Source: Ostreococcus lucimarinus CCE9901 (Eukaryota; Chlorophyta; Mamiellophyceae; Mamiellales; Bathycoccaceae). From it: DNA of 64,000 bases. The stretch lies in the NCBI RefSeq assembly GCF_000092065.1, contig NC_009361.1, forward strand, positions 62,001 to 126,000. Direction: 5' to 3'. Position numbers and translations under genes: made by a program. The notes below the pieces were generated by a model that did no database searches, was not told the origin of the DNA, and saw nothing but the letters and a program-made list of their open reading frames with translations. How positions within the stretch are numbered: position 1 is the stretch's first letter; each line of letters starts with the position of its first letter. This document shows positions 57,053 to 64,000 of this stretch, one piece after another.

Positions 57053-58252
57053 ATGACGAACGCGCCGATGGACGCCGACGGCGCGGGCGCGAGGGACGAC
57101 GGGGACGGGCGCACGGCGAATCTGGTGGTGACGAAACCGAAGGACATCGGCGACGCGGATTTCGCGAATTATTTTTGCACGTACGGGTACCTGTATCACC
57201 AGAAGGACATGCTGGAGGATCAGAATCGAATGACGGCGTACAGCGACGCGGTGCGATTGAATCCGGATTCGTTCAGGGGGAAGGTGGTGCTGGACGTGGG
57301 GACGGGATCTGGTGTGCTCGCGATGTGGGCGGCGCAAGCGGGGGCGAAGAAGGTGTACGCGGTGGAGGCGACGCACATGGCTGTGCAAGCGAGGAAAATC
57401 GTCGCGGCGAACGGGCTGAGCGACGTCGTGGAGGTGATACAAGGATCGATGGAGGAGGTGGAACTGCCGGAGAAGGTGGACGTGATCATCAGTGAATGGA
57501 TGGGGTACTTTTTATTGCGCGAGTCGATGTTTGATTCGGTGCTGTGCGCGAGGGATAAGTGGATGAAGCCGGGAGGGGCGATGTTTCCGTCGCACGCGAA
57601 GATGTATCTGAGCGCGATTAAGTCGAACAAGAGTGGGCAAAAATATCAAGAGCTTCAAGAGAGCTTGAACGTGTGGGAGGATTTCGTGCGGAACACGCAC
57701 GAAAATTATGGCATAGACTTGTCGTGCATGAACGGCGAATACGAAGATGAGCAAAAAGAGCACTATTTGAACACCGCGGCGTGGGTGGACATTCACCCGT
57801 CGCAAGTCATGGCTAAGCCGTTTACGTTGGCGAGCTTTGACTTGAACACGTGCTCGATGGACGACATCAAAGTTCTTCGCGACGTCGACTTCAAGCTGCG
57901 CCTGTTCGATGGACTCGCAGGGCCTTCGGGGGAGACGCGCGTCGGCGCGTTCGCGGGCTGGTTCGACGTCACGTTCGCGGGATCCAAGGAGAACCCGTGC
58001 GAGAACCCGGTCGAGCTCACGACAGCACCGGACGCGAACGGCGCCACGCACTGGGGTCAACAAGCGTTCTACATGTTTCCTGAGGTATACGCCAGCGATG
58101 GTCACTTCATTTCTGGTAAGTTTGACATGGTTCGTCGCAAGGAAAACCAACGCCTGTACAGCGTTCGGATGAACTGGACGCAGTCCGACACGGACGCTGG
58201 GCCGCCGAACGAGTCCATCGGCACGCGTGGGATCGTTTGGCAGATTGAGTGA
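57053..58252 (+). CDS. PRMT10: Protein arginine methyltransferase, PRMT10 type
   Basis: 399 residues. The SAM-binding fold has FANYFCTYGYLYHQKDMLED, VVLDVGTGSGVLAMWAAQAG, KKVYAVEAT, EKVDVIISEWMGYFLLRESM (double-E loop), KPGGAMFPSHAKMYLSAIKS and the THW-loop ATHWGQQAFYMF. The 'FCTYG.LYHQKDML' opening, the loop length after 'MYLSAIKS' and ELTTAPDANG match plant PRMT10, a type I enzyme making asymmetric dimethylarginine in histone H4 and other proteins. A 25-residue N-terminal extension is disordered. Confidence 0.93.
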   Translation: MTNAPMDADGAGARDDGDGRTANLVVTKPKDIGDADFANYFCTYGYLYHQKDMLEDQNRMTAYSDAVRLNPDSFRGKVVLDVGTGSGVLAMWAAQAGAKKVYAVEATHMAVQARKIVAANGLSDVVEVIQGSMEEVELPEKVDVIISEWMGYFLLRESMFDSVLCARDKWMKPGGAMFPSHAKMYLSAIKSNKSGQKYQELQESLNVWEDFVRNTHENYGIDLSCMNGEYEDEQKEHYLNTAAWVDIHPSQVMAKPFTLASFDLNTCSMDDIKVLRDVDFKLRLFDGLAGPSGETRVGAFAGWFDVTFAGSKENPCENPVELTTAPDANGATHWGQQAFYMFPEVYASDGHFISGKFDMVRRKENQRLYSVRMNWTQSDTDAGPPNESIGTRGIVWQIE

Positions 58253-58400
58253 GCGCTCAACCCTATCACTAATACTAGTACGGTTTAACCAAAGCTCACG
58301 CACATTTTTCCGCACGTCTCGTCCGTCTCTAGTCCGCGTTGACTGTTTGACTCCCCAACGCGCGACGACCTCACTCGCACGCGCGCGGCGATCGCGCTCC

Positions 58401-59420
58401 ATGTCCGCCGCGAGCGCCCTTGCGAGCGCGCGCGACGCGTTCGACGACGAGGACTACGACGAATCGCTGCAAATATGCGACGACGCTCTGGGAACCGGCG
58501 ACGAAGGTGAAAAAGTGGCGCTGCTGTGTCACCGCTCCAAGACATTTCTAGCGGTCGGGCTCGCGCAAGAGGCGTTCGCGGACGCCGTAGACGCGGTGGC
58601 GCTCGAGGGCGACAACTCCGAGGCGCTGCTCAGGCTCGGGATCGCGGCGTACGAGATCGGGGCGTATGCAAAGGCACGGGAAGCGCTCGAGCGCGGCGTC
58701 GGCGCCGAGCCGAGCGGGACGAGCCGACGCGCGACAACGATGAAGTGGCTCGAAAAGGCGAAAACGGCGGAAATGAAGGCGAGAGATGGCGGCGAAGATG
58801 CATCGCCACACGCGAACGACGAGCGTTTCAAGCGGGCGTGGTATCAGTCGCAGACGCACGCGACAGTGGAAATTTTCGCGCGAGGCGTCACGGCGGACGC
58901 GTTGACGTTGGATTTCAACGACGCTTGCGATGTGTTGCGGGTGACGATAGATGCTTTGAGTGGGGGCGATGCGCACGCGAAAATGTATGATCCATACATT
59001 TTAGAGCTGAAACTTTTCGGGGCGGTCGATCGCGAAAGTGGTGTGGTCAACGTGTCGCCGGCCAAGGTGGAGATTCGCATGAAGAAGAAGACACCCGGAC
59101 ACTGGAACGATCTCGAGCGACGGCCGGGAGGCGGATTATCGACATCGTCAGTGAACGCGTACAGTGAAGTAAAACCGCAAGCTGACAAGCGCACGGCGAA
59201 AGATTGGGACGCTCTGGAGGCAGAGCTTGACGCCGAGCTCTCGGAAGAAAAGCCCGAAGGCGAAGCGGCGTTGAACGAGCTTTTTCAAAAGATTTACATG
59301 AACGCAGATGATGACACTCGGCGCGCGATGAATAAATCATTTCAGGAGAGCGCCGGGACGGTCCTGAGCACGGATTGGAAAGACGTGGGCTCAAAAACTG
59401 TCACTCCTGAGGCGCCGTGA
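58401..59420 (+). CDS. SGT1: SGT1 co-chaperone
   Basis: 339 residues from Met at 58401 (MSAASALASARDAFDDEDYD). Three TPR units fill ~1-120. A CS domain covers ~150-250: FKRAWYQSQTHATVEIFARG, LTLDFNDACDVLRVTIDALS, YILELKLFGAVD and KVEIRMKKKTPGHWNDLERR. The SGS domain ends the protein: AKDWDALEAELDAELSEEKP, ALNELFQKIYMNADDDTRRA, MNKSFQESAGTVLSTDWKDV. The order TPR-CS-SGS is diagnostic of SGT1, which couples HSP90 to SCF ubiquitin ligases and NLR immune sensors in plants. An in-frame Met at 58227 overlaps the PRMT10 stop and is unlikely to be used. Confidence 0.96.
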   Translation: MSAASALASARDAFDDEDYDESLQICDDALGTGDEGEKVALLCHRSKTFLAVGLAQEAFADAVDAVALEGDNSEALLRLGIAAYEIGAYAKAREALERGVGAEPSGTSRRATTMKWLEKAKTAEMKARDGGEDASPHANDERFKRAWYQSQTHATVEIFARGVTADALTLDFNDACDVLRVTIDALSGGDAHAKMYDPYILELKLFGAVDRESGVVNVSPAKVEIRMKKKTPGHWNDLERRPGGGLSTSSVNAYSEVKPQADKRTAKDWDALEAELDAELSEEKPEGEAALNELFQKIYMNADDDTRRAMNKSFQESAGTVLSTDWKDVGSKTVTPEAP

Positions 59421-59523
59421 TGGAAACGCGCAATTTAGAGATCGGTACGAACACACGGGTTTAGATTTGATGAATTCACACCGCACTAGTAAAGCTATGA
59501 TTTGCGACGTCGTCTTTTCGCGC

Positions 59524-60583
59524 TTAAAAACAAATCGTGTCCAGCATCACCCCGAGCGTCTGCACGATGTTATCCGCCATGAGCTTTTGCACGTTCTCGC
59601 TGAGATGTTTCTTCGGATCCTGCCGGCCGACGTTTTTCACCACGAGCTCTTGCGCCGTCAGCTTGTCCTCCTCCACGACGGCCTTTTCGTACTTGGTCGC
59701 CAACTCCTTGAGCTCGAGCACGACGTTTTCGTTTTGCTTCTCTTGCTCGTCGAACTTGTTCACCTTCAAACCCGCGCTCCACTTCGACTTGTTCAAATTC
59801 AACAACATCTTTTCTTCCAGCACCGATTTGGCGTACGAAATGCCGATGCTGTAGTAGTGCCTATTCAACCCGTGGATCAACGCGCTGATCGAAGGTTTGT
59901 TCAAGTGCCCCAGATTCGACGTCGTTTGTCTCGGCTCCTGACCGAGCATGATCGTCTGCGGATTAATCAATCGAAACGCATCGATCACCACCTTCCCTCG
60001 CACGCTCTGCACCGGGTCGATGACCACGGCGACGAGCCTCGGGTTCAACTGCTCGAACGACTGCTGCGTGTTGATGTCCACCCCCGACAGCCAGCACCCG
60101 AACCCAGGGTGCGAGTGGTACCAACCCACCACCATCTCCTCTCGCCCGGTCTGCTTCAACATGTCTAACATTTTCGTTTGAAACACCGGATCGACCGCCT
60201 CCACGCTGACCCCCGTGCCGCTCTGCGGCATCGCGAAGACGTCCACCACCGTCACCGTGTACTCATCGACGAACTGTCCGAGCATCAGGCCCATGACTTC
60301 CATCGGCACTCCCGCGCGACCTATTTCGAGCGACGGCGGCGTCCATCGGTCAGTCCACGCCCGCGCGTCGCGCACACGACCGCGATCGTCTCGAGATTTC
60401 GCGTCAGATCCAACAGTCAACTCGACGATGATTCGTCGCTCGCGTCGCGCGCTCACCGTGTTTGAGCATTTTGAGCAGCGCTAAGCTAGATATGTACACT
60501 TGTTCCGCGGTGTCGACCTGCGCGGCGTCACCAGCGCCGGGCATGGCGCCGGGCATACCGCCAGATTGCATCAAGCGTTGCAT
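59524..60583 (-). CDS. RPN11: 26S proteasome lid deubiquitinase RPN11, two exons
   Basis: Exons 60583-60457 and 60320-59524; intron 60456-60321 (136 nt) with donor GTGAGC, branch CTGAC, acceptor TAG, phase 1. The product is 307 residues and starts [20 protein letters not shown] then [20 protein letters not shown], joined to [20 protein letters not shown]. The JAMM metal site is complete: [19 protein letters not shown] (H-x-H-x7-S-x2-D), with the upstream Glu in PMEVMGL. The C-terminus [20 protein letters not shown] fits PSMD14/RPN11. Removes ubiquitin chains at the proteasome entrance. Confidence 0.97.
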
Positions 60584-60626
60584 GGCGAGAGGCTCGGTGT
60601 GCGGTGCGTCGTCGTTGCAACGAGGA

Positions 60627-62072
60627 CTACGCGATCGGGCGAATCATGGTCGCTGGATTGTTCTCGAACGTATCGGGGTGAACTTCGTAAGAATCGAACC
60701 TCCAACCGAGCTTGCGCGCGGATGGTAGCGCCAGCCGCGTGAGCACGTCGGTCGGCGTCACGACGCGCAGAGGCGAGCCTTCTAAATCGACGACGAAGAC
60801 GTGATGGATGGAGTTCTTCGCGAGCGCACCCAGGACGTCGATGAAATCAGCGTCCTCGGTGAGGGTAACGAGTGGAATGCGCGTGAGCGCTCGTGACTTG
60901 AGGTATCGTTCGACTGTGTCGCACAGCGCGTCGACATCGAACACGGCTTCGCGAATGTCGGATACGGAAAGGACGTCGATCAATTTACCGCGCGGTTCGT
61001 CGACCACGCCCAGACACGAGTGACCGGTGACGTGCATCATCACGAATGCATCGAGTAAGCGCGTCTCCGGGAACACGCACATGACGTCAGAGTCGGGGAA
61101 AACGCGGTGCGATTTCCGCGCGCCCAAGCCCAGCGACGTCAAGTTTCGACGCTTGAGGGCGTCGTCGAACGAATCGCTGTTGTCGTACAGAAACTGCACA
61201 ATATCAGCTTGACTGACGAGCGCCTCGACAACCATCTTCTCTTTCATCTCATCCTTGTCGTCGGGTTTGAGCGAGTACGTGCACACGCGATGACACACGT
61301 GCGCCTGGCGAGGCGCGATGAAGTCCCCTGCGGTGACGATGTGGCGCAGGAAGCCGGATCGAACGAGCTCGAGAAGATCCGCATCCGCCGCCGCTACGCG
61401 ACTCACCATTCTCCCGTCTTCCTCACTGTGTGTCTTTCGTCGCGCTTCTTTGAGCGTCATGTTCAGCACTTCATCGATCGCGTTTTTCACGTCCTCCGGC
61501 GAGATCGAGGAGAGCCATTCGCGGCGATGATTATCGAGTTCGACCTCTCGGCGCTCGACAGATTCACCGCTCAGCCGTTCCGCGGAAGTCACGGTTCGAA
61601 ACGCGTGTCGAAGCACGCCCCACGCCGAGTGCACGTGAGGCTGCCCCGTCAACGCAGCCGTCTCCCGAACGATCTCTCGACCCGGCGGCTTCGCGCGTTG
61701 AATCGCCGCCGCGACGTCTCGGAGAATGTCGAAAACGCTGCACCACCCTATGAAAGTTTTCGCATCACCGGTGAGCACGGGCGCGCTCGACACGTTAAAC
61801 GCGCGCATGAACTCGATACACTCCGACATACTGAGCGTGTCCGCGAGCATCAGAGGCGGCGTCCGATCGCTCTCGCCGTAGTATTCATCCAAGTAATCCT
61901 CCACGCGGTGGCTCCCGAGAAGTTTTCGCCCGCTCTCGAAGGATGCAAAGACGTCGCGGCGAAACGTTTCTTCCGCGGCGGCGAGCGAGTCGTCCTGCAA
62001 CGCGTGAAGCGGTCGGCCGAGCTCGTCCTCGAGAAGTTTCGTTGGTTTTTGCTTTCGTTCTTCGATCGACAT
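60627..62072 (-). CDS. CBS-domain protein, SNF4/AMPK-gamma-like
   Basis: 481 residues from Met at 62072 ([20 protein letters not shown]). Four CBS motifs are distinguishable: [20 protein letters not shown] with [40 protein letters not shown] with [29 protein letters not shown] with [15 protein letters not shown]; and [20 protein letters not shown] with [13 protein letters not shown]. This two-Bateman arrangement resembles AMPK gamma/plant SNF4-type energy sensors that bind adenine nucleotides, but nucleotide-contact Asp residues cannot be checked by eye. The stop is 43 bp before RPN11 on the same strand. Confidence 0.88.
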   Translation of the reverse strand: MSIEERKQKPTKLLEDELGRPLHALQDDSLAAAEETFRRDVFASFESGRKLLGSHRVEDYLDEYYGESDRTPPLMLADTLSMSECIEFMRAFNVSSAPVLTGDAKTFIGWCSVFDILRDVAAAIQRAKPPGREIVRETAALTGQPHVHSAWGVLRHAFRTVTSAERLSGESVERREVELDNHRREWLSSISPEDVKNAIDEVLNMTLKEARRKTHSEEDGRMVSRVAAADADLLELVRSGFLRHIVTAGDFIAPRQAHVCHRVCTYSLKPDDKDEMKEKMVVEALVSQADIVQFLYDNSDSFDDALKRRNLTSLGLGARKSHRVFPDSDVMCVFPETRLLDAFVMMHVTGHSCLGVVDEPRGKLIDVLSVSDIREAVFDVDALCDTVERYLKSRALTRIPLVTLTEDADFIDVLGALAKNSIHHVFVVDLEGSPLRVVTPTDVLTRLALPSARKLGWRFDSYEVHPDTFENNPATMIRPIA

Positions 62073-62173
62073 CGCGCGCGACGAGGCGATATGTGGCGTT
62101 TGACATGTGACGTTCGCGTCGGAGTCTCTCCGTGTATATGAAACAAAACTACTGTGACAGCCGGACGATCGGG

Positions 62174-62947
62174 TCAAAATCCACCGCCAATTTGAGCCTG
62201 CGCGCACAGCCCACTCGCTAACTTTGACTCCTCGATCGCCTTATCCCGCTCGGTCTTCATCAGCTCGTAGAGCTTCGTCTTCAACTCGAGCTCTTGTTGC
62301 AACACCTGCACCGTCTGATCGCGATTTAGCAACTCATTCTCCTTACTCTCGAGTTCGAGCTCGCGCTCCGCGAGCTCCTCGCGCAAATCTGCAAGTTGTT
62401 TCATTCGTCCCCGTCGATCGGGCTTTTCGCTCTTCGGCTTACTCTCCGCCGTTTCGGCGTTCGTCGTCGCGCTCTTCGATTCCGACTTCGTCGCCTCGGC
62501 GTTCGGCGCCGTCTCGCCGTTCGCCATCACCACCCCCGGCGCGCTCACCTCGGCCGCCGTCGACGCCTCACCGACGATTTCACCGCTCTGCGCGCGCTCG
62601 ATCGTCGCATCGCCGCGCGCGACGCTCTCGACGTCGTCCGCCGCGCTCGCGCCGCCGCCGCTCGCCACGACGAGCGCCGCGCACGCCGCCGCCGCCGCCC
62701 GACCGAGCGTCCCAGCCGCGCGTCGCGCCGCGCCCTCGCGCGCGGCGTCGCCGTCGTCGAGCGCGACGCCCGTCGCGCGTCGACCGTCCGTCGCGCGCGT
62801 CCCTCGCGCGCCGCGCGCGTCGCGCGGCGTCGACCGCGCGCGACGTCGATTCGTCGCGTCACCGATTCGCGCGCGTCGTCGCGTCGACGCGACGCAGACG
62901 GCCGCGACGCGCGCGGCGTCGCGCGATCCGACGTGCGCGCGCGCCAT
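62174..62947 (-). CDS. Plastid-targeted coiled-coil protein, unknown
   Basis: 257 residues from Met at 62947. N-terminal ~75 residues Arg/Ala/Thr-rich (transit-like), then an Ala-rich hydrophobic block ending ASAADD (AACAALVVASGGGASA), which could be a thylakoid-transfer or membrane segment with an AxA cleavage site. An acidic/Ser linker leads to a strong C-terminal coiled coil (~170-250: RMKQLADLREELAERELELE, QVLQQELELKTKLYELMKTE). Divergent from the next gene: its start is 118 bp from Met 63066, and the two frames even share the palindrome CCATGG at 62944-62949. Family unknown. Confidence 0.75.
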   Translation of the reverse strand: MARAHVGSRDAARVAAVCVASTRRRARIGDATNRRRARSTPRDARGARGTRATDGRRATGVALDDGDAAREGAARRAAGTLGRAAAAACAALVVASGGGASAADDVESVARGDATIERAQSGEIVGEASTAAEVSAPGVVMANGETAPNAEATKSESKSATTNAETAESKPKSEKPDRRGRMKQLADLREELAERELELESKENELLNRDQTVQVLQQELELKTKLYELMKTERDKAIEESKLASGLCAQAQIGGGF

Positions 62948-63065
62948 GGCTCGCGCGCGCGCGCGCGTCGACGACGTTCGACGTCGTCGCGTTGTGCGGT
63001 CGGGCGCGCGCGCGAGGCGCGCGGACGGCACATCGACGCACGCGGCGCCGATCGACGACGCCGCG

Positions 63066-63797
63066 ATGCGGCGACGCGCGATGCACGACACGTTCGGGTA
63101 CGGCGCGCAGCCCGGGCCGGCGCCGGGGGTGTACGCGCCGGGAGAGGGCGCGAACTCCGGGCCGGGGCTGATGCCGTTCGACGGGTCGTCGCAAAAGAAA
63201 CGGAGAAACGCGGCCGCGGAGCGCATCAAGAAGACGTTCAACCCGTGGCACCTGGTCCTGGTGTTCATGACGCTGTTTCTGTACCTGAGTTATTACAGTC
63301 GCAAGGAGGTGGTGAGCAAAAGACGCGTGAGAAAGCACAAGGATGGGCTGGAGGGGGATTTGCGAGAGGTGCGAGCGCGAATGACGACGCTCGAACACGA
63401 CCTGTTTGTGCGCAGCAAAGAGCACGAAACGCTGACGCGAGAGTTGGATTCGATGCGACGCGAGCACGAGACGACGAAACACGAGCTAGAGGCGAAGAAG
63501 ATTGAGGTGAAGGAACACGTCGAGCGGGCGGCGAGCAAGCCGGTTCGAGCGGGCGACGTCTCGACGTGCCAAAAGGAGGTGAAGACGCTGAAGACGGAGA
63601 TGGAGTTGATGAGACACAAGTGCAGAGTGACGGAGCTAGAGTTAGAGCGCGCGAAACACGAAGCGGAGTTCATGAAGGAGCACATCAGAGAGGAAGTCAT
63701 CAAGGAGGATATCGAGCAACTCGAGAAGCAAATCGAAATCGATGAAAAGGCTGAGGCTGAGGCTGCGGCTCGCGAAGAAGTATCGCACTTTTCGTGA
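63066..63797 (+). CDS. Type II membrane protein with long coiled coil
   Basis: 243 residues from Met at 63066 (MRRRAMHDTFGYGAQPGPAP); in-frame alternatives at 62946 and 63081. Pro/Gly-rich cytosolic start, basic patch KKRRNAAAERIKKTFN, a single membrane helix WHLVLVFMTLFLYLSYYS at ~58-75, then a nearly continuous coiled coil (LEGDLREVRARMTTLEHDLF; HETTKHELEAKKIEVKEHVE; CRVTELELERAKHEAEFMKE) to the C-terminus. Golgi tethers and nuclear-envelope proteins can look like this; no specific family. Next gene is on the other strand, 78 bp apart. Confidence 0.78.
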   Translation: MRRRAMHDTFGYGAQPGPAPGVYAPGEGANSGPGLMPFDGSSQKKRRNAAAERIKKTFNPWHLVLVFMTLFLYLSYYSRKEVVSKRRVRKHKDGLEGDLREVRARMTTLEHDLFVRSKEHETLTRELDSMRREHETTKHELEAKKIEVKEHVERAASKPVRAGDVSTCQKEVKTLKTEMELMRHKCRVTELELERAKHEAEFMKEHIREEVIKEDIEQLEKQIEIDEKAEAEAAAREEVSHFS

Positions 63798-63874
63798 TCG
63801 AACGGTAAATAGTATTCTTTTCATTCGAACAGTACAACTATACCTTTCTGATCTACCTTTCTATCGGCATCGCG

Positions 63875-64000
63875 CTACGTCAAGTCTACGGTCTCGATGT
63901 CGTTCCCCCCGCGCTCGTCGAGCTTTCGAGATTTTCCACGCAGCGTGAGAAGCAACCCGAAATGATCACTCGGCACAACGGGTAGCTCTAGTATTTGCGC
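63875..64000 (-). CDS. C-terminal end of an EEP-family phosphodiesterase (runs off the window)
   Basis: The last 41 codons and stop of a minus-strand gene: AQILELPVVPSDHFGLLLTL followed by a short basic/acidic tail and ETVDLT. The PSDHFGL phrase is the C-terminal catalytic His motif of endonuclease/exonuclease/phosphatase enzymes such as tyrosyl-DNA phosphodiesterase 2 or Ape-like nucleases. The rest lies beyond base 64,000. Confidence 0.7.
   Translation of the reverse strand, partial: AQILELPVVPSDHFGLLLTLRGKSRKLDERGGNDIETVDLT

Overview
The window is nuclear DNA from a very small, gene-dense, GC-rich eukaryotic green alga, most probably a Mamiellophyceae picoalga (Ostreococcus or a close relative). 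Four things point there. Genes of plant type lie back to back with gaps often under 100 bp. Plastid proteins carry R/A/T-rich transit peptides. Many divergent gene pairs share tiny promoters. The few introns are short, mostly with GTGCGN donors (some GTAC or GTGAGC), a CTRAY (mostly CTGAC) branch site and a CAG acceptor. I see about 50 protein genes, no rRNA, no canonical tRNA, no CRISPR and no recognisable transposon. The species is inferred from style, not proven.

Layout. 0-9.5 kb: start of a cytochrome-P450-like gene, a secreted expansin-like protein, an R3H/SF1 helicase, an acidic FAM114-like protein, a protein with a KOW-like C-terminus, a TrmB tRNA methyltransferase with a TRM13-type zinc finger, and a glutathione S-transferase. 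9.7-20 kb: CPSF160, a folate/biopterin transporter, a 1.1 kb AT-richer gap holding a tRNA-like structure, a plastid SDR, a bZIP factor with a histone-H1-like segment, and a PDZ-like plastid protein. 20-30.5 kb: a large lineage-specific SF2/Z1-like ATPase, a TraB-family protein, a bromodomain protein, two spliced genes that only appear when introns are modelled (a small membrane protein and a complex I subunit), a mitochondrial carrier, and a spliced VHL-domain protein.

30.5-48 kb: BCS1-like AAA ATPase, TerC-like membrane protein, two divergent genes that both begin with the acylation motif MGACAS inside an 18-bp inverted repeat, an EEP-family phosphodiesterase, a nuclear petD gene (cytochrome b6-f subunit IV) with a spliced transit peptide, TRAPPC12-like, VIT1-family iron transporter, a GATA-like protein, lipin, a thermonuclease-like protein, phytol kinase, and a GATA factor with a cluster of E2F-like sites upstream. 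48-64 kb: SET-domain methyltransferase, ADCK1-like kinase, RAB2 and RAB1 (both spliced), PRMT10, SGT1, proteasome lid subunit RPN11, a CBS-domain protein, two coiled-coil proteins, and the end of another EEP enzyme.

Neighbouring genes are mostly housekeeping and do not form pathway clusters; the shared feature is compaction through divergent promoters. The points most worth following are the nuclear petD, the divergent MGACAS pair, the Z1/SF2-like ATPase, the VHL-domain membrane protein, the expansin in a presumably wall-less alga, and the TRM13-finger/TrmB fusion. Eight genes were reconstructed across introns by matching donor, branch site, acceptor and reading phase. Those joins are inferred from sequence and family alignment, without transcript data.
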